This document shows positions 31,546 to 42,133 of a DNA stretch of 64,000 nucleotides, one piece after another; position 1 is the first letter of the stretch, and every line of letters begins with the position of its first letter. The position numbers and the translations under genes were made by a program. The notes below the pieces were generated by a model, which had not been told where the DNA came from, did no database searches, and saw nothing but the letters and a program-made list of their open reading frames with translations. Source of the stretch: Kuschelorhynchus macadamiae (lineage: Eukaryota > Arthropoda > Insecta > Coleoptera > Curculionidae); assembly GCA_030620095.1 (NCBI GenBank), contig JAUTXW010005187.1, positions 787,501-851,500 of the forward strand, written 5' to 3'.

Positions 31546-33910
31546 CTAGTATACAAAATAAACACGTTTAGTTTATTAATTTTCACTTATTTATTTCTGC
31601 TTGAGAGCTGTTTCGACACACTATGTCTTTGTCAAAAGCTAACTTAAAACTAACACTAAAATCTGTACCAAATATAAAAAAAAATCTTAATGGTGTCAAT
31701 AGAACAATATCGGTGTTTACCCACCTCGTCTATTCTATAAAGATTTAACAGAGGGGAACCATTTAAGTGAATGACCAGTTATTCAATAAAGTACTTCGGG
31801 TTTTCCTCTTGTTAATTTCTAAACTTTCCAAATGGTTCAATTGTAACTTTTATTAGCCCTATGCAAAATTTTATATTCGTTTTTAAATGTATGATTTGCT
31901 TCTATCAAATGTTTAGCGTAATTGGTGTCTGTTTTCCTTTATTATATGAGGATTAGTGTTCTGTTATACGTTTATTGAAAGATCTATCCGTTTGGCCAAT
32001 GTAAACTTTATCACAGGAACCACATTCTAATTCGTATACCCCTGATTTTTTAGATTTATCAGACTTGCATTTGTTATTTAATATATTTCCCTAATTTATT
32101 ACTTGTACAGAAGGCAACTTTATAATCTGCTCTCATGAGATGTTTACTGATTTTAGAGCTAATTTTGCCTGTATATGTTATTCTATTAAATTTGACTATA
32201 TCTTTTAAATTATTATTTGGAGAGATTAAATTGATTGCTTTTTTATATTGTTTTTTATTTACTATTTTGTCAACTATCTTAGGACTATAGCCATTGTTAA
32301 TTGCAATCTGCTTTATAATATTCAATTCTTTATTATAGTTATCTGATGACATAGGTATACTAATTAAACGATGTACAAAACTGTTGAAAGCTGCCATTTT
32401 ATGTGCAAAAGGATGATTTGATGTTTTATGTATTGTTATATCTGTGTAAGATGGTTTATGATAAATTTGAAAATCGTGTTTATTGTTATTGTTCATAATT
32501 GTTAAATCCAAAAAATTTATTGTCTTATCTTGTTCCACTTCTAACGTAAACTTAATATTTTTACGTAAATTATTAATAAAATCTAAAAATAACCTTAGTT
32601 GTCTCTCTGTTCCCGTGAAACACGCTAGTATGTCGTTTACATATCTAAACCAATAAATGAACTTGTTTCTTAACGGGTGATTATACATTAATTGTTCAAT
32701 ATTATCTAGAAATATTTCTGCTAGTATAGGACTCAAAGGATTACCCATAATTAAACCTTCTTTACTTACATACACGGAGCCATTGAATTCAAAGTAATTT
32801 TGATCTACATACACTGTTAACAAATCCAATATATCATTCTTAATAATATGATTAACTTTATTTTTGAGTAATAAATTATCGACTAAGTTAATAGCTTCAA
32901 TAGGGGGGACACTAGGAAATAAGTTTTGTACATCTAAAGAGATTAATATGGCATTATTTGGGATTGTGACATCTTTTATATTGTTAATTAATTCTAAACT
33001 ATTTTTGATACTAAATTTTGGTTTAAAATTACAAAATGTACTAATAATGTCTATTAATTTATTAGAAATCGTGTGAGCTGGAGCTGTCACATAAGACACT
33101 TCTGGACTAATGGGCATATTGCCTTTATGCAGTTTAATAAATGAATATAGCTTAGGTACTTGTGGATTCATTATCGTTAATTTATATTTAATTTTATCGT
33201 CAAATAAGCTACTATCTTTAATTACATTTTTTATAATTTTTTGATACATTTCTGTCAGATTTTTATCGATCTTTTGAAATTTATCCGGATTCAGAAATTC
33301 TGAAGTTTTTTGAATATAATCTTTTTTTATTGCAATAATGGTTTTTCCTTTATCCGCCCTAGTGAATACAATATTATCTTCTGTCATTTTACTGTTAATA
33401 TTTTTAACTAAAGTATAATTGTTTGATAATCGTTCATTAGACAAATCCCAAGGTATTGAAGTAATTGATTGAGCTAATATATGTTTATAGTTATCATTAC
33501 CTATTTTATTTACTGCTATTTCACATTCAACTCCTAACATCTCTCTAGATTTAATGTTATCTTTAACCTGAAGGTTGAAATTAAACCCCTTTTCTAATAG
33601 TTTAATTTCTGAGCCTGTAAAATCTGTATCTGTGAGATTATAAAAGCGTTTAAAAAATACATGATCTGAAAGTGGGTTATGACAATTGTTAATTTTATTT
33701 GCAGTTTTATTGTAAATTAATCTATCTAATTTATCCTTTTGACTTACGTATTTCTTATGGACGATATTTTCAACTTGGCATCTAGTTTCACTATCAAAAA
33801 CAGCTGTCAAGCAGAAATAAATAAGTGGAAATTAATAAACTAAACGTGTTTATTTTGTATACTAGTGTATAATGAATTTCCATCAAGTAACGGCTACATC
33901 GATAAGAAAT
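31546..33910 (-). mobile_element. Penelope-like element inserted in piggyBac 1, 12-bp TSD
   Basis: GTATAATAGAGT occurs at both borders (31534-31545 and 33911-33922), a 12-bp target duplication in the range usual for PLEs. Inside, about 65 bp are inverted at the two ends (near 31547-31612 and 33807-33866, sharing ATACAAAATAAACACG), a flank structure known from PLEs. The single long gene reads leftwards: RT, then a frame-shifted GIY-YIG domain. Confidence 0.85.
31850..33810 (-). pseudogene. PLE reverse transcriptase (578 codons) plus frameshifted GIY-YIG endonuclease
   Basis: Open from 33810 to 32074 without an ATG at its beginning; the preceding in-frame stop lies 24 nt upstream, so initiation is unclear. 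PLE RT blocks in order: RADKGKTIIAI, KLYSFIKLHK, SYVTAPAHTISNKL, LISLDVQNLFPSVPP, GLIMGNPLSPILAEIFL, then FRYVNDILACF, TINFLDLTI and HKMAAFNSF. The catalytic YVDD is YVND here, replacing an essential Asp. After the stop at 32074, in another frame, come GVYELECGSCDKVYIGQTD (about 32040) and a stop within the endonuclease. RT probably inactive. Confidence 0.88.
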
Positions 33911-35385
33911 GTATAATAGAGTGTTTTTTACATATCAAACATTTGCATTTAGAACAGGTCGTCCTGGTTTTTCGGTCTTTTTTTCGATCACATATAGCGC
34001 ATCTTCCTTTTAGAGATGTTAGCTGCTCAGGCGGCTCTGCCTGTAGCTCGACTTCAGTTTCCATTAGGGAAGCTTCATCAATGTTTAGTAGTAGACAAGC
34101 TGTAGTCCTGATACCTCGTGGAACATTCTTGGCATATATACTTTTTTTATGTGCGTCTCTGGAAAGGCGAAACAAAAATTCTCTCCTCACCGTTTTTTCA
34201 TAGTCTCTATTTGCGACAGATAAATTTAAAGTATTGATGCCGGCTACGTTCATAAGACGAAAAAACACACTATACATAACACACATTTTATCTACTATAT
34301 CTACACCAAATTAAGTTTTGGATATAAGCCATAACGATTTCAGGTTTATTTGTGATTTTATCTATTTCATCGTCATGGTGCAAAGTGGATACAGAGACAA
34401 GAGAAACAAATTCAGGCGGAAGTTCTCTTTTATTAGATTTAAGTGTTCCTATTTTAGTTAATTTTTTCTCTTTTTGAGCAGTTCTAAAGTTAATGGTATA
34501 CTCAAAAATCACCTGTCCATGGTTATATTTCTATTTGTATTTTGTGTAGGTTCAATAAATCTCTTGACGACATCGGAAGGCGAATTACTAATTTTATAGA
34601 GTCCTTCACGTTGGACACCAGCATAAATTTCCATATTTATGGTATTTATTGTTTTTGAATCTACCATTGGGAACACTTTCAGTCCATACTTCGCTGGTTT
34701 AGATGGCAAATATTCAAATGCAATTAACTGCTCATTAATGCTCAGATAAGAACTGGGAACAAAGACACTTTTGCAGCTAGTTTATCAACGTTACGCCTAA
34801 CGTCGCGATTGTCAAATCTGATACAGCGACATAAAAATCGAAATCTATTGTAGCTCATTGTAAGAAATAATAAATCATAACCAGTGCTATTTGTATTCCA
34901 TAAATCAAGTATATTTTCTCTGCTAGATTTTTTAACTCTGCCAAATACAAAATGTCTAAAAATCCTTTTATATCGCAAACGTCTGTGTTCTTTGTATCCC
35001 TGTCTCAAAGATGTATTAGATGTTTTCATCAATAAAAATAAAAAAACATTCCAACACAGGTTTTGCGTTTTTTGCTTCGCCAATAGGGTCTGGTAGTTTT
35101 AAGACTAAGTTGTGTTCTCTGGGTTGTGTAGTGGAATTTTACTCCATTTTGTCTCTTTATTCTTACCAGTAAAATACGGCACTTCTGAAGTATTATTTAC
35201 CATTACCAGTCCATTATTTCATCGTCTCCTGCCTCGGCTTCCTGCTCCGATCCTGTATCATGTTCAGTTCTTTCAACCATATCCTCTTCATTCTCACTTT
35301 CGTCTCTAGCCAATCCTTCTTTCTCCTTAGCCTCTATTTCCTTTAACCATGCCAACCACTGATTTAGATCTTCACTACTAGACAT

Positions 35386-35671
35386 TTTGTTCTAAAACCA
35401 AAATAAAACGCTCTAAAATATTATTTTTATTTGCATATAGTAGTAATTACCAGTTAATATTATTAAAAACAATTTCAGACGCGCGGGGCGGATGGATTAG
35501 CATGCAGCACAAGAGTCTGAGGAACAGATTTGTAAGAGCTCCGAAAAAGGTCGATCATACTTTTGTAGTCAGGGTGCGAGTGGTAGACTTTGTTGAAATG
35601 TTGTGTGCGTAGCACCATGCGAGGGAAATAGATGTTTTAACTACCTTTTGCAAAGAAAGAGTTAAATAAGT
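35386..35671. other. Region upstream of piggyBac 1 with a segment repeated at 42.98 kb
   Basis: Non-coding. Positions about 35501-35540 (GCATGCAGCACAAGAGTCTG, then AACAGATTTGTAAGAGCTCC) recur in inverse orientation at about 42978-43020. The shared segment also lies close to GCGCGGGG in both places. It may be a transposon end or a small non-autonomous element. Confidence 0.5.
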
Positions 35672-35875
35672 GTATTTATTAGTACTTTTAACAAGTAGTA
35701 TAACAAAAAATAATAAAAACATGAAATTATTAAATTTAAAAGTAGTAGAATAATGTATGTTTATTAATAATTTTAACAAGTAACATAATAAAAAAAATAA
35801 TAAAAATACGAAATGAAAGGACAAACATTTAAAAGTAGTAGAATAATGTGTATTTATAAATAATTTTAACAATAA
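35672..35875. repeat. AT-rich tandem repeat, about 2.4 units of 85-93 bp
   Basis: Units start at about 35672, 35756 and 35850 with GT(A/G)T..TTATTA, share TTTTAACAAGTA and end AAAAGTAGTAGAATAAT. Units differ by small indels. No coding content. Confidence 0.75.
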
Positions 35876-35879
35876 TAAC

Positions 35880-36661
35880 GGATCAGGATTTTAAAGTGTT
35901 ACAAGGCGATATCGGAAAAATGGTTTGGAATTTTTGTATAAAAATTTGATAAGTTAAGAGTGAGGCAGAGACACAGATTTTAACTTCGTTCATTAATAAC
36001 TTAGGGCAAAATGTGTGTCTGCAAAGTAAGAATTTGCTGCGATATTTCTACTTACTGATCAAAAGAGCGTTTTGGATAATCCATTTATTCGTATTACTTC
36101 AAAATACCACACACGAATAGTCACTGTATCAAACAGGGTCTCTAAAAACTTCACAAACAAGTGAAACAAACACAAACAACACATGTAAACGTAAATATAA
36201 ACCAAAATAATTACGGCTATCGACGGAGGAAAGGAACCGGTAAATACTGCACTTTTACACTCATTGATGGTGTTGCAAAACCTCTTCAAGCAGCCATAAT
36301 TAACGAATATTATCAACATAATGGAATAAACCCGATTGATGGGCAGTCCAGGTACCATCTCCGGGTAAAAATATTATTGAAAACGTTAGGAGTAGTCTAA
36401 AATGCACATTTAACAATCAACCACAAATCATCCCAGGTCTAATACATGCAGAGAAAATGAAAAACTATTCCGCATACATTTATTATCTCTAGTATGTCTG
36501 GCCGCTACCAGAAATTGTTGAGAGTTCGGGGTGAACATATTAGCTTTTATTTTTCCGAACTTGTACATTTGTAACCATCGTTTTATAAATTGTTTTGAAT
36601 TTTTTTACTGTTTCAATTTTCGCATGATAATACTTTTTGATATTTCCTATATACATCAAGA
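35880..36661. other. Unassigned stretch left of the gypsy element
   Basis: Short frames only; none is recognisable. The last bases, ending ATATA, contain the gypsy target site. Confidence 0.5.
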
Positions 36662-36665
36662 TATA

Positions 36666-36975
36666 TGTTGTAAATATTAGTGTTATAATATATATCTAGA
36701 ATTACGTCATATTATACAAGACTTCTTATCAGAGAGGCCACTTTACTTTCTAACACGTGCAGTTGTTTATATAACGCTCTCGGAAATATGCCTGTGACTC
36801 AGGTCAAAAAAAATGCGGAGATAGCAAGTTTCGGGTTTGAAAAGTAAAGTGATCTTTTTTGAAGGATATTCTTTAGTAAAAACGCAGTCATTGTATTGAG
36901 CGGAGTAAATTCATTTGGCTTTATTTATATCGTGTTTTATTCCATATTTTATTATAATATTATTTAATTCTAACA
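36666..36975 (+). repeat. 5' LTR of the gypsy element
   Basis: 310 bp, TG...CA ends. TTATATAACGC at about 36769 may be the TATA region. The following AAGCAGCGGTGGG is where a primer-binding site would be expected; I cannot assign the tRNA. Confidence 0.93.
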
Positions 36976-37062
36976 AAGCAGCGGTGGGATACTAATAAAA
37001 TCAGTTAGAACTATTCGTCGGTATAGTTTTTTTTTTTTTAAAAAAATTTATACGCTAACGCC

Positions 37063-40000
37063 ATGGGAAAATTTAAATCTAAAAGAGTTACGGGCGAGAA
37101 GGTTAAAAAACGTCACCGTCGAGAAAGTTCATCGTCGTCCTCGGAAAGTGATAGTTCGAATTCGAGCTCTAACTCTTCCGATAATAGAGCAGCGAGAAAG
37201 CGGACAATAAAACGTTTAAAAAAAGAGTTAAGAAATTTAAAAAGGCGTGTGCCGGCGCCGGGAATTCGTGCGGGGGACGAATTTCTAGTGCCGATATTTG
37301 ACCCAAATCGGGATGATGTGATTGTGGATAAGTGGCTGAGTAAAGTGGACAGTTTAGCAGAACGCTATCAGTGGGACGACGACACAATTCTTCGAATAAT
37401 TTCTGGACGATTACGAGGCAATGCTCGTCAATGGTTTGACGAAAATGTGGAGTATGACTCAAGTTGGACTGACATTAAAAGATCTATGAGCCTGTATTTC
37501 CGTAAGTCTGTTCCATTTTCTAAACTCTTGAAAGACGCTGCTAATTACGAGACCAAACCGGGACAAAACTTAGGGGACTATTGTTTTAAGAAAATGTCTA
37601 AACTAAGGGCACTTAATATAAACATACCTGATGCTTATTTAATTGATGCAGTGATCGGTGGTATTAAGGACGATAATATATCGCGAACTGTTAGGGCCGC
37701 ACAACATGAGGATGCTAACGCTCTTTATTCTTTAAATACCGTTGGTAACATGCCTAACGAAATAAAAAATTTTAATGTGGACAAAGTGAAATTTAAACCT
37801 CCTACTTGGACTGGATATAATCGTGAAAATTTGAACAATAAAGAAGTTTCTCGGGCATATACAACGTGCTTTAATTGTGGCATTCCAGGTCACATCTCAG
37901 TTAATTGCAGAAAACCACGTCTCGAATGTAACAATTGTAAGAGGCTAGGTCACCTTCAAGAGAAGTGTCCTTTCCCACGAAAAGAAGTACAACAGGTCGA
38001 GTTATCAGCGAAGGATTTGTGCCCTAATATCTTTTTACAGCACGCTAGAATTTTTGGCAAAAAAATACAATGTTTAATAGACTCTGGAAGTTCAAATACG
38101 CTCATAAAAGAGTCCCTCGTTCAAAGGTTCGGATTGCAATGTATTAATTCGATGAATATGACTTTGTTTAGTTTTATGGGTACCTCTTTAAGCAGTAAGT
38201 CCCTTTGTGAGGTAACCGCTACTATACAAGGAGCTTCGGCGCGAGTAAATGCTATAATTGTGCCGGACAAATACCTTAAATATGATTTATTAGTGGGTAG
38301 GGATTTTATTAACCAGGAACACCTAATTATGATTAAACGTAATGACCGATTAATTTTGTACAGTTTGCCTCCCGTTAGAAGTCTGTCCGTGAATTCCATT
38401 GAGGTTTATGACATCTTGGATTTAAATAGCATAAATTTGGGTCCTATTTCAGACGCTGATAAGAAAAAAAGTATCTCCTTATTGCGTAATTTTTCAGTTT
38501 GCATTTCATCTTCCATGAAAAATTTAGGAAACACCAATACTGTTGAAATGGAGATAAAATGTATAGTCGACACTCCGGTTGTACGTCATCCTTATCGCAT
38601 GCCCGAGGTGGAAAGGGGCATTCTCCGAAATATAATTCAAGAACTTTTGGAAAATAAAATAATTCGCGAATCTAATTCCCCGTACGCTAGCCCGATTATC
38701 CTTGTTAAGAAGAAGGGTGGAGAATATAGAATGTGCGTCGATTTTAGGCATCTCAATGCAATAAGTGTCAAAAACCGTGGCGTATTGCCACATATTGAGG
38801 ACCAGATTGATAAATTGGGAGGATTTAAGTTTTTTACAAGTTTAGACTTGGCGTCGGGATTCTATCAAGTTCGTATGGCCGCAAACTCCATTGAAAAGAC
38901 AGCATTTGTAACCCCCGATGGCCATTATGAATTTTTACGGATGCCTTTTGGGCTAGCAAATGCTCCTTCTGTTTTTCAATCATTAATTAATAAGGTTTTG
39001 GGACCTCTAAAAAATCAGTTTGCCTTTCCATATATCGACGACATTATAATTCCTTCATCGACGGTCGCGGAGGGGCTAGAACGCTTAAAGCAAGTGTTAA
39101 CCCAACTTCGTGCACATAATCTTACCTTAAAAATCAGTAAGTGCGTATTTCTGGCGACAACTATAGAATATCTTGGAAGAGAAATCAGTGCAGAAGGAGT
39201 GAAACCAGGTAAAAAGAAAATTCAAGCGGTTTTAGATATGCCTTATCCTCGCAACGTTAAGCAAGTACGTCAATTTCTTGGCTTAGCGAGTTACTTCCGA
39301 AAATTTGTTAAAAACTTCTCCATGATTGCTGAGCCCCTGACAAGACTAACTCGCAAAAATGTGATTTGGATGTGGAACGCACCACAGAAACAAGCATTTC
39401 ATCAAATTAAAGAGGCGCTTACGTCTTGCCCAATTCTTGCGATATATAATCCTAAATTAAAAACTGAACTTCATACAGACGCAAGCTCTGTGGGTTTAGC
39501 GGCAATACTCTTTCAATACGATCTTAAGGGTAATATGCACGTTGTTTCTTATTTTAGCAAACAAACCACAAGTGACCAAAGGCAATATCACTCATATGAA
39601 CTTGAGACTATGGCCGTAGTTTGTGCCTTAAAATATTTCCGAGTCTATTTGTTGGGCATAAACTTTAAGGTCGTCACTGACTGTAATGCCTTGCGAACGA
39701 CCTTGTCAAAAAAAGATTTGATTCCCCGCATTGGAAGGTGGTGGCTCGAGATTCAGGAGTACACCTTTGAAATTGAGTATAGGGCTGGTAAAAAGATGAC
39801 GCACGTGGACGCCCTTAGCAGAAACCCCATAGCAGGCACTGATCTTGAAGTTGAAGTCTTCCAAATAGACTTGACAGAAGCTGATTGGATTACCGCCGCG
39901 CAATTGCAAGATGAACAAATTTGTAGAATTCGAAATATTCTAGCCAATAAAACAAAGAATAGTGATACCAAGTTATACTTTGATCAGTACGAGTTAAAGT

Positions 40001-40422
40001 GTAATAAATTATACAGAAAATTAGAAAATGGAGCCAAGGCATGGGTTGTTCCACGAGCAGCACGAATGCAAATTTGTCGTTTGTGTCATGATGATTCTGG
40101 ACATCTGGGATTCGAAAAAGTGCTGCAAAGAATTCGAGAAAACTATTGGTTCGCAAAAATGAGGAAATTTGTCAAAAAGTATGTTAATGCATGTCTAAGT
40201 TGTATGTATTACAAACAAGCGTCTTCAAAACGGGAATGTAAATTGAATCCCATTGAAAAACATCCGATTCCTTTTCATACCTTACACGTAGATCATGTCG
40301 GGCCATTTGTGACAAGCAAAAAGAAAAATAAATATATTTTTGTAATTGTTGACGCATTTACTAAGTTCACCGTAATCGAGCCAGTACGTAATCAAAAAGT
40401 AAGCACGTTATTAAGGTTTTAA
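37063..40422 (+). CDS. Gypsy gag-pol polyprotein, interrupted inside integrase
   Basis: ATG in good context (GCCATGG). The 1119-codon frame has a Ser- and Lys/Arg-rich N terminus (1-65), a capsid-like helical region (about 75-230), two CCHC knuckles (CFNCGIPGHISVNC at 269-282 and CNNCKRLGHLQEKC at 289-302), an aspartic protease (CLIDSGSSNTL, DSG at 340-342, with LLVGRDF), RT (YRMCVDFRHLN, FTSLDLASGFYQV, FPYIDDIII at 655-663), RNase H (LHTDASSVG, YELETMAVV, VVTDCNALR) and the integrase HHCC zinc finger (His 1009 and 1014, Cys 1044 and 1047) with the first catalytic Asp in LHVDHVG. A shift near 40412 ends it at 40422, before the rest of the integrase core. Gag and Pol share one frame. Confidence 0.93.
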   Translation: MGKFKSKRVTGEKVKKRHRRESSSSSSESDSSNSSSNSSDNRAARKRTIKRLKKELRNLKRRVPAPGIRAGDEFLVPIFDPNRDDVIVDKWLSKVDSLAERYQWDDDTILRIISGRLRGNARQWFDENVEYDSSWTDIKRSMSLYFRKSVPFSKLLKDAANYETKPGQNLGDYCFKKMSKLRALNINIPDAYLIDAVIGGIKDDNISRTVRAAQHEDANALYSLNTVGNMPNEIKNFNVDKVKFKPPTWTGYNRENLNNKEVSRAYTTCFNCGIPGHISVNCRKPRLECNNCKRLGHLQEKCPFPRKEVQQVELSAKDLCPNIFLQHARIFGKKIQCLIDSGSSNTLIKESLVQRFGLQCINSMNMTLFSFMGTSLSSKSLCEVTATIQGASARVNAIIVPDKYLKYDLLVGRDFINQEHLIMIKRNDRLILYSLPPVRSLSVNSIEVYDILDLNSINLGPISDADKKKSISLLRNFSVCISSSMKNLGNTNTVEMEIKCIVDTPVVRHPYRMPEVERGILRNIIQELLENKIIRESNSPYASPIILVKKKGGEYRMCVDFRHLNAISVKNRGVLPHIEDQIDKLGGFKFFTSLDLASGFYQVRMAANSIEKTAFVTPDGHYEFLRMPFGLANAPSVFQSLINKVLGPLKNQFAFPYIDDIIIPSSTVAEGLERLKQVLTQLRAHNLTLKISKCVFLATTIEYLGREISAEGVKPGKKKIQAVLDMPYPRNVKQVRQFLGLASYFRKFVKNFSMIAEPLTRLTRKNVIWMWNAPQKQAFHQIKEALTSCPILAIYNPKLKTELHTDASSVGLAAILFQYDLKGNMHVVSYFSKQTTSDQRQYHSYELETMAVVCALKYFRVYLLGINFKVVTDCNALRTTLSKKDLIPRIGRWWLEIQEYTFEIEYRAGKKMTHVDALSRNPIAGTDLEVEVFQIDLTEADWITAAQLQDEQICRIRNILANKTKNSDTKLYFDQYELKCNKLYRKLENGAKAWVVPRAARMQICRLCHDDSGHLGFEKVLQRIRENYWFAKMRKFVKKYVNACLSCMYYKQASSKRECKLNPIEKHPIPFHTLHVDHVGPFVTSKKKNKYIFVIVDAFTKFTVIEPVRNQKVSTLLRF

Positions 40423-41120
40423 CCGACTTAATATACTTATTTGGAGTACCTACTAGAATCATAAGTGACAGAGGAACAGCTTTTACATCCCGAACTTTTA
40501 AAATATTTTGTGACACATATGGAGTCAAGCATATTTTAAATGCCGTTGCATCACCTAGAAGTAATGGTCAATGTGAGCGCTATAATAAAACCATTTTAAG
40601 TGCCTTATCAACCACAGCTGCAGGCAAAGACGAAAGAGATTGGGATAAATATATAAAGCAAGTGCAAAGCGCACTTAATACAAGTTTTAATAGGGGTATC
40701 AATTCGACACCTATGAAGGCACTTATTGGCTTTAATTCAAAACATGCGGCAGAAGCAATAATTTTGAATGAAGTTCAAGATGAAATAGATAGGTTAGACC
40801 TGGAAGAGCTTAGATGTAAAATTTCAGATCACATAACGAGAGACCAGAAAAAGCAAAAAGACCGTTATGATAAAACTCGACGAGACGCCACCAAGTACGA
40901 CGAAGGTGACCTAGTAAGGGTATTAATTACGAGTATACCCGCTACTGGTGCGAGTCATAAGCTTCATCCCAAATACAAACGCCCTTTTCGCGTCACAAAA
41001 ATTTTATTTAATGATAGATATGAAGTTGAAGACTTACGAGAAGGGTTCAAATGTAAAAGAACTGTTGTAGCCGCAGACCACGTAAAAAAATGGATTAGCA
41101 TTCAAAACGAAGAGGATTAG
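40412..41120 (+). pseudogene. Gypsy integrase, C-terminal part in the shifted frame
   Basis: Continues the integrase in a different frame from gag-pol: VLTDLIYLFGVP, IISDRGTAF (second catalytic Asp), NGQCERYNKTI (third catalytic Glu), then a C-terminal domain (RYDKTRRDATKYDEGDLVRV, HPKYKRPFRV) with stop at 41118-41120. Apart from the single shift near 40412 it is open throughout, so this is one indel, consistent with the youth of the copy. Confidence 0.9.
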
Positions 41121-41148
41121 TGGCAAAAAAAAAAAAAAAAAAAAAAAT

Positions 41149-41651
41149 GCGAACGTCGCATGTGTGCTTTTTGGCAAACGATGCCTATAAGCGAACGTCG
41201 CTTGTGTTTTATTTTGGCAAACGTTGCCTATAAGCGAACGTCGCTTGTGTTTTTTTTTTTGGCAAACGTTGCCTATAAGCGACCGTCGCATAAGTGTTTT
41301 TTTTTTGGCAAACGTTGCCTATAAGCGAACGTCGCTTGTGTTTTATTTTGGCAAACGTTGCCTATAAGCGAACGTCGCTTGTGTTTTTTTTTTTTGCAAA
41401 CGTTGCCTATAAGCGAACGTCGCATAAGTGTTTTTTTTTGGGAAACGTTTCCTGTAAGCGAACGTCGCTTGTATTTTTTTTTTTTTTTGGAAAACGAAAA
41501 CATAAGTGTTTTTTTTTTTGGGAAACGTTTCCTGTAAGCGAACGTCGCTTGTATTTTTTTTTTTTTTTGGAAAACGTTATCTATAAGCGAACGTCGTTTG
41601 TGTTTTTTTTGTGGCAAACGTTGCCTTTAAGCGAATGTCGCTTGTGTTTCG
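41149..41651. repeat. Palindromic minisatellite between pol and the 3' LTR
   Basis: About eleven units of 42-48 bp, each with GCGAACGTCGC, a T-rich run and GGCAAACGTTGCC followed by TATAA. Both short motifs are near-palindromes, so each unit can fold into two small hairpins. Unit length varies mainly in the T run; one unit near 41490 is rearranged. Variant units carry GGAAACGTTTCC, in which both arms have changed together. Confidence 0.93.
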
Positions 41652-41820
41652 AGATACTTTACTATATATTTATCGATTGTTTTTAATGTAAACTTCGTAT
41701 CTACCGATTATGGAATTTCTTATATTGCCTTAATGATTAAGACTAATTTGTAAGATTGAAGTTTTGTATCTGAATTTTAAGGTCAGGTCTGAGGACAGAC
41801 CAGTGGTCAGGATGGCCGAG

Positions 41821-42129
41821 TGTTGTAAATATTAGTGTTATAATATATATCTAGAATTACGTCATATTATACAAGACTTCTTATCAGAGAGGCCACTTTA
41901 CTTTCTAACACGTGCAGTTGTTTATATAACGCTCTCGGAAATATGCCTGTGACTCAGGTCAAAAAAATGCGGAGATAGCAAGTTTCGGGTTTGAAAAGTA
42001 AAGTGATCTTTTTTGAAGGATATTCTTTAGTAAAAACGCAGTCATTGTATTGAGCGGAGTAAATTCATTTGGCTTTATTTATATCGTGTTTTATTCCATA
42101 TTTTATTATAATATTATTTAATTCTAACA
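41821..42129 (+). repeat. 3' LTR of the gypsy element
   Basis: 309 bp, identical to the 5' LTR except for one fewer A in the run near 41961. The sequence just upstream (GGTCAGGATGGCCGAG) is only moderately purine-rich, so the polypurine tract is not obvious. Confidence 0.95.
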
Positions 42130-42133
42130 TATA

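Larger units (their letters stand above)
31179..35385 (-). mobile_element. piggyBac-like element 1, broken and split by a PLE
   Basis: A minus-strand piggyBac gene occupies 35385-33923 and resumes at 31533-31478 beyond the PLE. The left end is probably the abrupt junction at 31179 (CCCCGCGTGGGGTACTTTGG). I could not find matching inverted ends with TTAA on both sides, so the limits are approximate; the right end may extend to about 35530. Confidence 0.65.
31478..35385 (-). pseudogene. piggyBac transposase 1, multiply broken
   Basis: The acidic N terminus (35385-35203, SSSEDLNQWLAWL) is followed in shifting frames by TMSYNRFRFLCRCIRFD (about 34860), PSKPAKYGLKVFPMVDSKT (34709 onward), RNITMDR, LPPEFVSLV, and the C-terminal block (34286-33923) ending in cysteine pairs CAICDRKK...CSKCKCLICKKH. 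The last cysteines and an Asp/Ser-rich tail (CNSCAVTQ, QSDSDSD, stop at 31478) lie beyond the inserted PLE. The blocks are those of DDE_Tnp_1_7 proteins with the C-terminal cysteine-rich domain that binds element ends. At least four frame breaks plus the insertion inactivate it. Confidence 0.88.
36666..42129 (+). mobile_element. Ty3/gypsy LTR retrotransposon, very young, integrase frameshifted
   Basis: Two LTRs (310 and 309 bp) beginning TGTTGTAAAT and ending TCTAACA flank a gag-pol frame. A 4-bp TATA duplication sits at 36662-36665 and 42130-42133. The LTRs differ only by one A in a homopolymer, so the insertion is recent. The domain order protease, RT, RNase H, integrase places it in Ty3/gypsy. 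No envelope-like frame is seen. A tandem repeat fills the space between the pol stop and the 3' LTR. Confidence 0.95.

Noticed and set aside
36161..36400. Short plus-strand frame (NINQNNYGYRRR...) as a host gene
   Set aside because: 79 codons, no recognisable domain, no splice context and an overlapping frame on the other strand; not supported.
40400..40425. Programmed frameshift in gypsy integrase
   Set aside because: Gypsy programmed shifts lie between gag and pol, not within integrase, and I see no strong slippery heptamer with a following structure.
41294..41686. Open frames on both strands across the gypsy 3' repeat, and resemblance to a CRISPR array
   Set aside because: The frames are products of a tandem repeat with T runs (Phe/Lys-rich). 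Units are contiguous with no unique spacers, and the host is a eukaryote.
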